DNA of 64,000 nt, taken from assembly GCF_010389155.1 (NCBI RefSeq), contig NC_057768.1, positions 8,182,501 through 8,246,500 on the forward strand. The letters run 5' to 3'. Positions within the stretch are counted from its first letter, which is position 1, and every line of letters starts with the position of its first letter. This DNA is from Erigeron canadensis (taxonomy: Eukaryota > Streptophyta > Magnoliopsida > Asterales > Asteraceae). A program made the position numbers and the translations under genes. Of this stretch, positions 22,391 to 35,605 are shown in pieces. Below the pieces are notes generated by a model. That model did no database searches, was not told where the DNA came from, and was given only the letters and a program-made list of their open reading frames with translations.

Positions 22391-23119
22391 ATATCCCGAT
22401 GTTTAAAATTTAAATGAGCGTGTCATTTATTAATAATAGTAAATACAAAAAACAAAAATCAGTGTAGCAATTTTTTTCTTATAGCGTTACCACCTTTACC
22501 AGACTTTATCTTAAAGATTTAAAGTTATTAATGTAATCACATTAGTTAGCAATATTGCCATGCGTACGCCGAATGAAAGAGATGTTAGGTAAGTTGTTTT
22601 ACCCCTTTCTTTGATATTCTCTCTTTTGTTGGAATTTGGTATTCACTTTCTCTTTGTTTTATTTTTTATTTTTTATTTTTAAAAGGTTACCCTATCAATG
22701 TTTCATATAACAATAACGTGATCGAAAGTCACAATAGTTAATATACACAACATGCCGTGTATACGTGAACATGACATGCCAATGATGATACCATTGAACA
22801 ACTTATGTTGTCGGATTACGTTGAAAGGGCGATGATGATAAAAGGTTTCTTAAAATGAGAGTCAGATAATTCGAGGTGTATTTGTCAAAGTAACCTTCAG
22901 GTTGGCCATGGCGTCCCCAACTCCCAATTTCACTACCTCCAAATTTCTAAGCCCAAAAACATTTACAAAACAGTTTTCCGACCACTTTGTGAAAGTTTTC
23001 CAATTATAGTTTCGGTAAGTTTTGACAAACAACTCCTTACTTTGTAGCAATCATTGACAAATTTTGGCTTGTACATATGTCGTAATTTTATCGGTTGTAA
23101 AAATCTATTTTTGATAATC
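22391..23119. other. Gene-free spacer
   Basis: No convincing reading frame or element ends. A 62-codon minus-strand frame at 22862-23050 shows no recognised domain. Confidence 0.45.
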
Positions 23120-23575
23120 ACTTAATTTTTTTTTTAATGTGTGAATTATTCTCGAATGTCTAAAGATCTATTTTAGTTGTCTTTATTAGGTCCGCGTTAT
23201 AGAGCTCCCTCGCTAAATATATTCTGAATTTAAACCTTTCGATGAGAAACTCATATCACCCAAAAATCTGGAAGGGAAAACTCACTCAGGCCCACCATAT
23301 GCTTATGGTAGGATTCAAACCCTTGACCTCTTGTGAGCAAAGAGAGTCCGAGTGAGTTTTTCTTTCGAGAAATCTGGATGATAGAGATTCTCATTTAGGG
23401 GTTTAAATCATTTTTTTTGTGAAAGGTGTGGATTACTTTTGAATATCGGAAAGTCTAATATATGTTGTTTTAACCGGTTTCGGGCTCAAGAGTCCCCTCA
23501 TCGAATAAATTCTAAATTAAAACCATTCGATGAGAAACTCCGGTCATCCAAAGATAGGAAAGAAAGCTTACTCAA
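23120..23575. repeat. Diverged direct repeat, two copies of about 170 bp
   Basis: 23120-23290 and 23405-23575 share the order of motifs: T-run, GTGTG.ATTA.T.TCGAAT, then TTCGATGAGAAACTC, then CACCCAAAAATCTGGAAG or CATCCAAAGATAGGAAAG. The segment between them carries GTAGGATTCAAACCCTTGACC (inverse of a box-B-like motif), so a tRNA-SINE or a repeat with SINE-like sequence may be included. Confidence 0.5.
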
Positions 23576-24227
23576 TATAAATGAAAAATAAATATCTTTA
23601 ACAACCCAAATTATGCCCGAGTTAACATTATTTCTCACCTATTGTGAGTAAGGTTGTAAAACTCCTCCGAGTTGGCCGAGTACCAAAAATAAACTCTTGG
23701 CTGCACACCTCGCCGAGTCGAGTCCGAGTCACAAGTTCTCCAACTTTGATACGAACAAAATGATGATGAAGCGCGACGTTTAATCTTCAAATTTGAATTA
23801 TTATGTTAATGATTTTGAACAATTATGTTTATATTTGAAGTTTGGAATATTTTTTTAAAGTGATATTACATATAATTTCAAAAATACTTATGTTTGCATA
23901 TAAAATTTAAATCCGAGTTCTCCTTGAGTCGAGTCCGAGACTCCAAAAACTCCTGATTTCCTTCTTCACTAAGTCGAGTCTGATTCACGAGTTCCCAGAC
24001 CTTGATTGTGAGCATGGATAAAAATAAAAATTGGTAAGTGGAAAAATACGTCACATTTCAATATTTGGTTGGTAGGTTTCCATGTAATGTCTATAGTCTC
24101 GACACTCGAAGACATCCACTTTTCCTAAAATTACAAATCCTAATCATTCAAAAATTCAAAATTCACACGAAAACCCTAATTAATTCCACACCCAACCCAG
24201 CGACATCCCTCAACAACCGTCGCCACC
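23576..24227 (+). promoter_or_regulatory. Upstream region of the ALKBH9-like gene
   Basis: Contains repeated CGAGTCGAGTCCGAGT motifs (23690-23730 and 23910-24000) and a C-rich leader just before the start codon (24180-24227). No TATA box could be fixed with confidence. Confidence 0.4.
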
Positions 24228-27200
24228 ATGTTCAACGGTGGCGCCACCCACAACCCCCAATTGCCGGAAATTGAAACCGACCCGTTTTTGAAAAATTACA
24301 GCGCTAGCGATCTACAAACAGCTTCTGAGTTTTTATTAAATTGGTTGCCTTTTCTATTTAAAGACGACGTTTGTCATGAATGTTCACTTTCTATATCCAA
24401 TCGTGTTCGATCTCTTGTTCCACGTAAGCTTACTTACTCACTCACTCACTGGATCTTGCTTTAATTATTGTGTATATATATATATCATATATATTGTTTG
24501 CGTGTGTATCAGTGTATGTAATTTTGTATGTATATTTGAAAAACTGTATAGTGGGTTGTTTGGATATAAAGTTAGGAATTTGTATCATGGAAATTGGGAA
24601 TTATGTATGTATATATATATATATATATATTGTGTTTGTGTATATTAGTGTATGTAAATATGTAATTATGCATGTATATATGTTTGAAATAATTTTAGTG
24701 GGTTGCTTGGCTTTAAAGTTAGGAATTTGTATCCTGGAAATTGTCTGCCTCTTAATTCACCACGAAGTCGAACCATAGTCTTCCATATGGGTTTAACCAT
24801 CCAAGGTAGCCTGTTCGGTATGAGTATGGAAGAATTCTAGGAAACGGACACCGGAATATTGGTTAGGCCGCCTACATCTGAGCCAAGGCTCGGCTTTTTT
24901 TAGTAACCTGAACCTGAACATGGATTCCTCTTTGTTCAACAGATTGAAGTTTAAGGATTCGAATAGAAAACCTGATAACATTGATAAAGTGTAAATTTTT
25001 TTAGGAATGGATACTTTACTGACACTTCTTGTATATTCTATATGCACCACTAACTTATGATTAATGGTCGTCGATGATGTAATTGTGTGAATTTCTTTGT
25101 ATGTTGAGAATTTAGTTAGCATACATACACCTCTTCTTTTAATGTGTAGTACAAACTTTAAACATCAAATACTTTGTTTAGATAGTTTATATGCTTCCAT
25201 TTATTTTCTAGTAAGGCATTGACCTTTTGCATAGTTTGTATAAATCTTTTTACCCCATAAGGCTCATATATTGATGGTATGAACTAAACATGTTTTTTGA
25301 TGGAATTCCATTCCTTGAAATCCAGTTACTCAAATGAAGATAGTACAAATATATTTTCATTACTGTAATGGGATGGTTTATTCCACTCCAGGTTTTATTC
25401 CGACTTGTCAAACATTACCTTAGGTGGTGGTGCTTCATTAGTTATATGGAATGCCTATGTGTATAAGCATCAGCACAGAGCAATGGACTTGGGTATATTC
25501 ATTCGCAAATCTTTAAATACAATCCTTTTGCTAGCATTAGAGAATCCTTTATTCTCAAATCCAATTTTTTTAAAAACAAACAACGTGTGTCACGCTGTTC
25601 TCATTCTCCGGTTTTCAAACCCCTCAAACTAACCCTTTTAAGTAAATCAAAGTTGACATACAAAGTGGAGGTTGGCTTGTTTCTTGGTTATTAAAACAGC
25701 GTATCATTGATGTATCTTCTGCTTACATCTCATTTAAGCATGCTAATCGATTGAAGTTGTCTCTTTAATAACAGTATTTTATTTCAATATATCAAAAATA
25801 CTACAATATTTTTTAAGGATGACACTATAGAATTTTTTTTGTATTAGTCTTATTGTTGAACATGCTGCTTAAGTTGCAACTTATTTTGTATGTTTGTTGC
25901 TGTTTGCAATTATTATGAATATTATACTTATTGTATGTGTGTTAATATAATTGCTGAATTTTTAGTAGGGTATAATGCTGAACAATCACACCAAGATACC
26001 GAAGAGCAAGTTTCAACACCAAGCCATAGGGATTCAAAATATGAAACAGATATTAATGACACCGAGGATACAAATTCCTTGGGTAGCTGGAAAGATGGTG
26101 TGAATGGGGCATCAGAGCAAATTATAGAAGCTTGCAGAACTGAAATGCTTCAATCACCGGAACATGTTAATGGCTCTACGCCAAGAAAGTCATGGGCTGA
26201 CATGGCACAGGAGGAATTGGAGGCAGATGAAGAGGAGGAAGCCAAATTTCAGTTTGGTAGTTTCAGTAGCCAAGTTGAAGAGATGGGTGAAGTGAAGGTT
26301 ATACAGAAATCCAAGTTGTCGATGCAACAAAGAGAACGCATTCGCTTTGGAAATGTAATTAGGAAGAAAGATTTTGCTTGCTATGAGAGAATTAATGGCA
26401 GATTGGTGAATATTGTTGATGGACTTGAGCTCCATTCTAATGTATTTAGTTTAAAAGAGCAAAGAAGGATTGTTGATTTTATTTTTGAGCTTCAGGAGAA
26501 GGGAAAGAATGGAAAATTAAAAGGTTCGTACTCTAGAGTTTAGAAAATGATCATGCTTCTAGATAATACCTGTAGCTATATGCTTTGTTTATAGTTTTTC
26601 AATTTCATACTTTTTTAGCTTTTTGTAAATCCTTTTAGTTTATAGCTCTCTATAATCAATTTTCAATTATTATAGTTTTTAGCTTTTTAAGTTTTCATAG
26701 TTTGCTCTAGTGGTTTAGTTGTCTTGCCGGGGCAATGTTACCTACTTGAGGCAAACACTTTATAGTCCTAACACATGTTATAATATATAGAGATGTTTTT
26801 TCATGAAATTTATGTAATATTCTATGATGACAAATCTTGTAAAGTTGCCATAAGACAAGATGATATTAAACTTTATATATTTAAGAATCTAACATAACTT
26901 ATTTATGATTGCATCTGTTGGAAGATATTGAATTAGAGGAACCTCTAAATCTTTGTGTCGCTAACATAGTACTATTTTTGTTGCAGCACGTACCTATACT
27001 GCTCCTCAGAAGTGGATGAGGGGAAAAGGGCGGGTGACAATCCAATTTGGATGCTGTTACAACTATGCGACGGTAAGCTGATTTTTCGATACCATCCGCT
27101 CTAATCTAATTCCCTAAACGGTGTTTTATGTTTTCTTTACCCAAAATACCTAAATTCTTCCATACCCGCCAAAAAAGCCGGATTAAGAAGTTCATATGCA

Positions 27201-28659
27201 TTCTCATTCCATTGACTCCACCCTGTTATCAAAGCCATCAGTTCGTAACTACAGACCACTAAAATAAAATAGTGACTGCTAAGTATTTTTTGCATATAAA
27301 AGTATAGTTCCCAGTTTCTGACTGTCTATTATTTTTGTATGCAGGATAGAAATGGTAACCCGCCAGGGATACTTCATAACACGCTAGTAGATCCCATACC
27401 TCCTCTTTTTAAAGTTATCATCAAAAGATTGGTCAAATGGCATATACTTCCTCCTACTTGTGTACCTGACAGTTGTATAGTCAACATTTATGATGAAGGG
27501 GATTGCATTCCGCCTCATATTGACAATCATGACTTTCTTCGCCCATTTTGCACTGTTTCCTTTCTTAGTGAGTGCAATATTCTATTTGGAACAAATTTGA
27601 AAATTGAGGGTCCTGGGGAGTTTTCTGGTTCCTTCCCAATTCCGTTACCAATGGGGTTAGTATGATTCACTTGATTTTATTTTTTAATTTTTTATTTGAC
27701 TTTGATTTACATGAAAGTTATTGGTAAATTCCATTGTTTTCCTTCAGGTCCGTTCTTGTTTTAAACGGGAATGGTGCTGATGTGGCCAAACACTGTGTGC
27801 CGGCAGTTCCTACTAAAAGGTTCTAATTTTCACTTTTCTTGAAGCTATTGATTGTCAATAAAGATTTGGTTGATATGTCATATGTCTTCTATACCTGGTT
27901 CAACAGAGTAGAAGTGGCAAAATGGACAGGTCAGATGGGTTGGGTAATGGTTAAAAATGGTCGAGTTAGGTTGGGCCTACCCACAAACATGTTTTTATCC
28001 ATTTCTATGTATTTAATGTGCTAATCATACCTACAAAACGTATGTAATAATGAAGTATAGGTTATCTAAGTAGGTGAGCAGGTTCTTATACATACGAATA
28101 TCCTTCGTATGACTGTCAATCCATGTGACCTGTTACACATGTGCATTTCATCCAATTGTTTAACTTAATTTATATGACCCGTGAAACTTAAAAGGTGACC
28201 CAAATTGACCCATTTAGGAGAATTTGGGTCAAATTTATCACATTCACACCAAATGGTCAGTTGTACAGAAACGATCTGTTTTGATCTCGTCTATGATTTC
28301 TTTTCAGGATTTCAATTACATTCCGGAAAATGGATGAATCAAAATGGCCAATAGGGTTCGTTCCAGAACCAGATTTGCAAGGACTAGAGCCACTCCCGTA
28401 CGGATCAGACAAACTGAAAGACAATTCAAATCTCTCCAAACCAAGCCATCCTTCAGATAGGCAAACGGTTGGAGGAAATGTGGCAAATATCTCCAAACCT
28501 AGCCAACAGTTGTATGGAAAAGCGGTTAGAAGAGATGATACAATGGACAACTCAAAAGGATTGCTAGGTCCACAACCTCGGTTTTATGGTCAAAGTCAAA
28601 TAAGAAGACAACAAGGTCCTAGTCCTGGCTTTCAAAGGAAAGCTAGGTTAGAGTATTGA
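24228..28659 (+). CDS. ALKBH9B: ALKBH9-like m6A RNA demethylase (Fe(II)/2-oxoglutarate dioxygenase)
   Basis: Six exons inferred: 24228-24423, 25966-26523, 26987-27072, 27345-27655, 27748-27819, 28308-28659. They total 1575 bp, 524 residues, with GT/AG junctions and consistent phases. The N-terminal DPFLKNYSASDLQTASEFL block and RKSWADMAQEELE are typical of plant ALKBH9 proteins. The dioxygenase core includes GRVTIQFGCCYNYA, the iron ligands H338 and D340 in PPHIDNHDF, distal H399 in DVAKHC, and 2-oxoglutarate-binding R408 and R414 (RISITFR). All catalytic residues are present. The tail (420-524) is rich in Ser, Gln and Pro. Arabidopsis ALKBH9B demethylates N6-methyladenosine in RNA in cytoplasmic granules; same role is inferred. 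The start ATG sits in GCCACCATG context. The B versus C paralogue choice is not certain. Confidence 0.92.
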
Positions 28660-29627
28660 TATTGTTACACTTCATAATTTTGAAGACAAATGTTTCTTGG
28701 TAATTAGCTTCAAAGAGAATGTCATTAGTATGCATATATTGCTTCTACAACTGCACCTGTTGTTGTTTGCAAGTTCTATCTGATTGAAAATAAGTAGGAA
28801 AAAGAAATTAAGTAAAAAGTTCTGTTAATCCCATTTATGGTCTATCTGAATGGTGAGTTTGAGATTTTCTTTTCTTTCTAATATCATTTTTTCTGTACAT
28901 GTTATCCAGACGAAGTCATAATTTTGTTGTCTACTTTGTATACTGTGGTTGAGTTCCTCGCTTTGATTTGCTATTAATTTTCGCTATGTTAAGGTCAGTT
29001 TCGCTTTGATTTGCTTACATGACCTTGTATCTTCGTGTTCTTGGCTGTTTCAGTTTTAGCATCAAATAACATCCATCTCATGTGCAGTTTATTTTTCTGT
29101 TTCTATAGACGAAAAATTATAACGTTTTTACCAAGTCCTATTTTGGGATAAACTATTCTTTAGTCCCAAATGATCGATAGTCATCTTCTACGTGGTTATC
29201 ATTTTTGATCTTCCTACCCAAACAATCATTTAGGACAGTCTGGAGTGTTCCTGTAGGAGGTTTCAGAATTGAATCTTCCTAGTCAGACAAACAGTTTGGT
29301 ATATAGCTTCAGGTTTACTGTTTTGAAGTTAGTAACCCCCGGCATATTTATTATCTAAAATAAATTGTTCCATGCCAATCTAATCATCAATCAAGATTTT
29401 TGGGTAAGCTCCATGGATTGTCTAGTGTAAACAATGGTCTCCAATATCGGTTACTGATGACATGAGTTCCAATATTTCATTCTTCCACTAATAAATCAAA
29501 TCTTTTATCTTCAATTTAGTTCTTATAAATTGTTAAGAATCTCGTCTTTCTTTGTATTTTCTACAATGGACAATTTAACATGTTCATTTATATGATTCAT
29601 CCTTTTTAACTATCTTGTCTCTATGAT
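28660..29627. other. 3' UTR and spacer after ALKBH9
   Basis: No additional coding exon recognised. AATAAA-like signals were not singled out. Confidence 0.45.
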
Positions 29628-29835
29628 GATAGCCTAGTGATTGGGACATACAAGATAAAAGCAGAGGTTTGAGGTTTGAATCACGCCATGTCCCTTTAAT
29701 CATATTTTCACGTGTTTTTTATTCACGTCGGTTGTGGAACCGGTCGGTGGGGTGGGCGACTGATGATGGACCCGTATTCCATTCCTCAAACTACCCCCTT
29801 CCCTAATCTGTTGCAACCTGATTTTTACAACAATT
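29628..29835 (+). mobile_element. tRNA-derived SINE candidate
   Basis: Box A TAGCCTAGTGATTGG (29630-29644) and box B GGTTTGAATCA (29673-29683) lie about 30 bp apart, as in a tRNA-type internal promoter. A GC-richer body (29720-29790) follows. No cloverleaf with acceptor stem was found, so a SINE. The 3' boundary is approximate. Confidence 0.5.
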
Positions 29836-30486
29836 AATCCGATTTTAGCTGTTTAGTAGTCCATATTAATTTCCTGTTATAGTATGACTTGAAATTTCAT
29901 AGTGAATCCAAGCGAGTTATATCAATCTGTACTGTAAGAAAACAATCGAAAAAAAAAAATGATTACATGAAAACTATGTCTATAAGACTAACTAATTTGT
30001 AATAAACACAATGCACAAAGTAAGGTAAACTTAGTTTCCAACTTTCCTTGAAAAACATGAGAATGCTGCAAAGTTTATGATACATATATATATATATATA
30101 TATATAAAAGGACTGAAACATTAACTTTGGTTAGACATATTGTAAATAACCTTAATAAATGAATTTGGTTGGACTGACATTATAAGAAAACAACCCCAGT
30201 TCATAAGTTAAAATTCTGAAGTAAAAAGAATCAACTTTGGTCCAAGAATGGAGAGTGGTGGTCCTGTTGAACAAGCTCTTAAATGAGATTTAAGTCAACT
30301 GAAGAAGAATGTGTAATAGACAGTTTGACACATTAAGATGTATGCTTAAAAAATTCTTTGAAACTTTGAGGAGCACCTGTGGTCCAAAGCAAATTAACCA
30401 GATTGATCTTGATTCTCAATTAATACCTAATTTAACAGTTGCTTTTTTGTGAGGAATTAATTTGAGGTCCACTCTATACTAATAGG
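29836..30486. other. Gene-free spacer
   Basis: Contains an AT microsatellite near 30085-30105. No gene recognised. Confidence 0.5.
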
Positions 30487-30715
30487 GATGGGCGTGGTAC
30501 CGGTCCCGAAAATCCCTAAAATGTGGTACCAGTCCCGGTCCCAAATAAGTCGGGATCGGGACGGTACCGGGAAATCCCGTAGTTCACGGGATTTTTCCGG
30601 TCCCGTCCCGGTCCCAATCCCGAAAACCATCAAATTCTAATACCGGTCCCGATCCCACTTGGGACTCGGTACCACTTCCCGGTACCGGGATCGGGACTCG
30701 GGACTTTTGATATAA
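30487..30715. repeat. GC-rich palindromic repeat cluster (MITE candidate)
   Basis: A 230-bp island with more than ten GGTACCGG, GGTCCCG and CGGGAC motifs in both orientations, sharply different from the AT-rich surroundings. The left edge GGGATGGGCGTGGTACC and the right edge (inverted) CAGATGGGTTATA are weakly related, consistent with a small DNA element of the GGGATGGGC type. A 61-codon open frame across it is repetitive (Gly, Pro, Val, Ser) and not a protein gene. Confidence 0.6.
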
Positions 30716-32447
30716 CCCATCTGAAATATGCCATTTATATATCACTTCTAGCCATTTATTTTTGAGCAAAAATTTCTTCTTATATAGATTTAAAAAAAGA
30801 CGTTTACGAGAATGATTTGAGTACGTGAGATACTGAGATGGGATTCTTTATGTGTTGTAACAATATTCAATTTGAAGTCAGAGTAGGATTTTAGGAACGC
30901 TTTGTCCATGATTTACGGATTAAGCAGTGAGACACCACAGGATTTACCTGTGCGAGGGATCAATCCTCGTTAAGTGATTAAAACGATTATTGTATGATCA
31001 AAGTTAATTGATTAAAAGATTATTAACCTGGCATATCATACATTATTCAATAAACTTTGCAACAATCGTTGAGAAGTTGTGATTTAACCATAAGTCCTAT
31101 ATATGTATGTCACATTATACATACCTATATCTTACAAAGTCGGAGGAATCGACTTTGAGCTAGACTAGAGGGAAAGTTACGTATCTAAGAGGTATGAATA
31201 TAGGCTGCTTGCAGCATATATAGCTCTTATAACTTCATTTTATTGGTTATTACTTTACTTGATATATATATTTTTGTCATGTATAATATAAGGATGGAGT
31301 AGAAGCAAATCCAAATAAAAGGTAAAAGATTTAGGGTTGAAAGAGTGGGCACATACTTTTCTTGATCCCGTCTCAAGTCCAAGTGTTATGATTATATGTT
31401 TCATGATTTGACTGACGTGTATATAGACTAGAGTTTTTGAAGCAACGCCCATGCCTATTCACATATGTGGTCACCTTTTGTGCAAGATCTTGACCAAAAT
31501 AATTAACCCAAAGTAACTTTTGATATTTTGTATTAATGATTATGATATGGTATTCTAAGAGCATCTTCAAATGATCATCAAATAATGTTTCACTATGTTA
31601 TCAATAATTTTTTTTGAAAGCTCTGAAATACTCATAAATATCGAAAGATCTGGCATAAGTTGTTTTTATCAAATACATGATAGAAAGTCTACTGGACGAG
31701 CCGATTCCCTGAATTAAACTCATCCAAGAGAAAAACTATATTGTCAAAGACTTACCATAAGTTTCAAGTTAAACACTTAGGGGCGAGGGTACGGTGCCAA
31801 TATCTGACAAATTGACAAGTTTTGACTAGTTTTTTAGCCAATAAGATTTTGCCACATGTCGAGCCAAAAACTTGTCAATTTTTGTCAAATCTTACCAATT
31901 TGTATGGTGTTGAGCCAAAAATTTGTAGTCTTGAGAATTTAAAAAAAAAGGTAACAATAAGCTTCCAACGTTTACTACAGTCGGCCAAAAATAGCCGATG
32001 CTAAATGCCAAAAAGAGCGGATGCAAACTTGCTAAAAAGAGTTGATGGAGGGGGTATGATGGAACCAACTTGTCAATTTTTGTCGATGCTACTTACCAAC
32101 TACAACTTTGCTCATTGTTCCTTACTCCTTAAAATAAATTAAGCTAGGCACGCCAATCACCAGCTACTAATTATTCATTTAAGTGAGTTGATTTCAATGT
32201 TATAAATAAGTGATAGTTTTTATGTATATATGCATGAAAGTAAGTATATATCAATTCGAAAATTTGGTTTGAAAGAAAGAGAAATGACATAAGGAAACGA
32301 TAAATAATGATGGTAACGTCGATATCAAAGAAATAGCCCAAAATCTCAAAAGTTGAAAAGGAGAATGAGACTCTCTTACACCATGCATGATGCATTCGAT
32401 AGGAGTATGATATCTTATCTTAATGGTTAAAAAATAGTCATAAGTTA
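30716..32447. other. Gene-free spacer
   Basis: Repeated phrases such as GAGCCAAAAACTTGTC / GAGCCAAAAATTTGTAG between 31800 and 32090 indicate a decayed repeat. No coding gene recognised. Confidence 0.45.
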
Positions 32448-32560
32448 CTAGATATAGGCCCGTGTTTAATACATAGACTTACGGGTTATCAATATTATAT
32501 GTTAATCTACCAATATATATATAACAAGGTGCTAAATTCTTTTATGGAAAAACAAGGACC
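32448..32560 (-). mobile_element. Possible Helitron-type 3' end, degraded
   Basis: ACTAG at 32447-32451 is followed within 12 bp by CCCGTGT and later ACGGG, the layout of a Helitron terminal hairpin read on the minus strand, but with an interrupted stem. Confidence 0.28.
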
Positions 32561-33033
32561 GTTAGATGAATTCAAACTTTTGATTACAACCTTTAGATCT
32601 AAATAATAGTACAATTACCAAATTTAATATTAAGTAAATACAACATTAGTCGATCTACTTTGGATAATTTACACTTTTTTGTTTTCCATCACTAATTTAC
32701 AGTTTCCACCATTAATATTTAATCACTAATATTAAGAAAACACAATATTAGTCCTTGTATTTGAAATAATTAAATTTTGTATATTTAATAAAAATATAAG
32801 AAGCCATAGATCGATCGATCAATGTAATGTGTAAACATAATGAACTTATATATATATACTCATGCATATATTAGTTTATATTGTAACCGTATTATTAAGT
32901 TATCAAATCGTTTACAATTATATTATATACATTAAAGGTCTTTTAGATTATCCGACTATTATTTAACTAATATAGATAACTATTAATTTATTAATAAAAG
33001 AAAAAGCATGTCATTCACTATATATACTAGATA

Positions 33034-33560
33034 CTAGATTAAACTCGTATGTTGTGTGAGATAATTGAGAACATAAATATAAAAACAATAATTGATAGTT
33101 ACATTATTATTCATAGTTATGGTAATATAAAGTACTATCAGATTACGACCGATAAATTTTTTTTATAGTTTATGAATATATTATATACGCCAAGTATAAA
33201 AGCAAGACTAATGAAACATAAATATTTAAATCATAAAAGTCTTTCTCATGATATATAATTATTAAATATAATATAATAAATACTTTTCAAAAAATAAACA
33301 TAATATAATAAACAATCTTATTTGATAAAAGATAACTATCATTGAATTAACTAAAAAAAGTAGTATAATGTATATAATCTTTGTACTTATATATAAAATG
33401 GAAAATTAAATATTAATGATTAGGATTATGATTAATGATTATGATCAAAATTGATGATAAAGATTGTACATGGCAACATAGATATAACAATTTAAATGGA
33501 AAATATGACACCTCATTAAAAATCTAATGTGACAAAAAACTAAAAATGTCACCTATGAAA
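33034..33560 (-). mobile_element. Helitron-like element, family C, copy 1 (3' part)
   Basis: On the minus strand it ends CTCACACAACATACGAG, then TTTAATCTAG|T, a hairpin relic plus CTAG and T. From 33040 to about 33250 it aligns with 37130-37340 (shared GATAGTTACATTATTATTCA, and GACTAATGAAA.ATAAATATTTA). Non-coding. The 5' limit is not defined. Confidence 0.45.
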
Positions 33561-35021
33561 CTATCATCTCTTAGTTACATAGAGAGATTGAATACTTGAT
33601 ACATAATTATAAAAACATAATAAGTTTGATAAAAGCCTTAAATTTTTTTATTAACTTAGTTTCATTTCGTACGCATATTTAAATTTCAATGCAAGAACAA
33701 TTACCTTTTATATTTTGACAAAATATTACAAGAAAAAAAAATTAAAAAAAGAGTTATAAAATACGGAAAAATACTAGAACAAAACACAAAAATATGGAAG
33801 TTAGATTGTCTAATTTATTATTGGAAGTTAGATTATTCGAACAAAACACATAAAATAAATATGTTATTTTATTAAATAGATACATAATGTAGTTTAAGAT
33901 TTATAATTGAGTATTTGATTTTATATAAATAAGAAGATAATATGTTTTTTGAAATTTCATTTAAATCACAGGGTAGATCGAAGGGAACCCTTTGATCCCG
34001 TGTACCGAATTGGTATTTACGAAACCTCAATGTTGAGTTTTTTTGCATCGATGATTAGCTATCATTATCAGTCTTATCCACGACAAGAATTGAATATGCG
34101 TCCCTCAAGACAACAGACTCTCAATGATATCATGGTGGTCAACCCACCTAAATGAGTTGGTTTGAAATTTAATTATAGTAGATAAAACATTTTGTTTATA
34201 TTTACTTTTATATCGTCATTATACAAATATATAACAAACATATTATAGAAAACAGCTACACTAAAGAGCAATTTTGAATATTACTATATTCACCAGTATT
34301 AGATGTATTAGCATTACATTGTCATTATACCAAAATTTATATATCTTACTAGCCATTTTTGATGCAAATAAAACTTTAATTAACAATACAACTGTATTTA
34401 ACATGTTTTATCTATAATTAATAATTATGTTATTCTTAAAACTTATTGTATTTATTTCGCATATTTATATTGTCTCGCGTAATATACAGAAAATATAATT
34501 TTACTTTTATATATACAAAAATACGATTTTCTTAAATAATTATTAACCAATTGAAATATTTTATTTCATTTAATTAACATTTGCTTATGTTGTTGATTCT
34601 ATCAAATTGAAAAACTTATTATTTGACACTTTTTAATAAGTTATTAATTATATGTTTTTCCTAATAAATCTAGAAGTTGAAATTTAGGGTCTCTTATAAG
34701 ATTATATTATGAACTTTCAAATCTTAATTATTGTATTATAATTTGCTTTTACATAAGTTATTTTAATTAAAGTAAAAATTAAAAGTTTAAGATTTTAATT
34801 TCCTAAATATTTTAGTTTTTAAATTTGTTACATAAATCCAATATTTGCTTCAAATATTATTAATATTAATAATACAATTCAACCATGATTTTAAAAAAAT
34901 ATTTTGAAAATTTCTAAAAATTTAACTATTAGTACATAATCCGAAACCTCAATATATTGATGTGAAATTAATTTTAAAAATTTCAAAAGGTTAACTATAA
35001 ACACAAAAAGTAAACTTTCAA
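33561..35021. other. Very AT-rich spacer
   Basis: A segment at 33960-34165 is less AT-rich and contains an open frame of 68 codons with no recognised domain; read on the minus strand it has a SINE-like GGGTTGACCACC...TTCAATTC layout. Nothing firmer can be said. Confidence 0.4.
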
Positions 35022-35160
35022 AAGGTGAGCTACTGGCAAGGTCTTAAACCTTAAGGAAATCCATCAGGGTATAAATCACACTTTTGAAGTTTATATGAGT
35101 GGATAATTAAGAGGGTTTTCAATAATATTGGGTTTCATCTCAGACATGCGTGGTTTAAAT
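35022..35160 (+). mobile_element. Weak SINE candidate
   Basis: GTGAGCTACTGGCAAGG (box-A-like) and GGGTATAAATCAC (box-B-like) are about 35 bp apart. Neither box matches well. Confidence 0.25.
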
Positions 35161-35573
35161 GCTAACTACTTTTGTTTTGTTAAATTTTCTTTATATGTAT
35201 ATTTATATAAACATTAAACTACGTGAAAATTATAAAAAATGACTAATATAGTTACACTAATTAAAGAGAAGTCAAATCCATATAGAGCTCTTATTTATAT
35301 TCCGCTAAAAAAATCTGTTTATATTGAATTTCAAACTATCACTTGACACAATAATTTGAAGTGTTACTAATTGTTTATTGAAACATTAAATCATCAAATT
35401 TTATGTTTTTTTTTCTATATAAAGACATACATTAGCAACAAGATACTAATTAATTTACAACTTTGGCACCATGATACTAATTAATCTATTTTCAACATCT
35501 TTTATATATGGTTGTCAATGTATGATATTGTGAAACGATAACTTGTCACTAATTAAATATGTTATCTCGCGTA

Positions 35574-35594
35574 TTACGCGGGACAATAATCTAG
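35574..35594 (+). mobile_element. Helitron-type 3' end
   Basis: CTCGCGTATTACGCGGG forms an 8-bp hairpin with one G-T pair and a single-base loop; after seven bases comes CTAG followed by T. This is the best-preserved of the Helitron 3' ends here. The body of the element should lie to the left, but its 5' TC end was not identified. Confidence 0.58.
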
Positions 35595-35605
35595 TTTATT
35601 ATAGT

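Noticed and set aside
29628..29700. tRNA gene
   Set aside because: Box A and box B are present but no acceptor stem or anticodon arm folds; better explained as a SINE.
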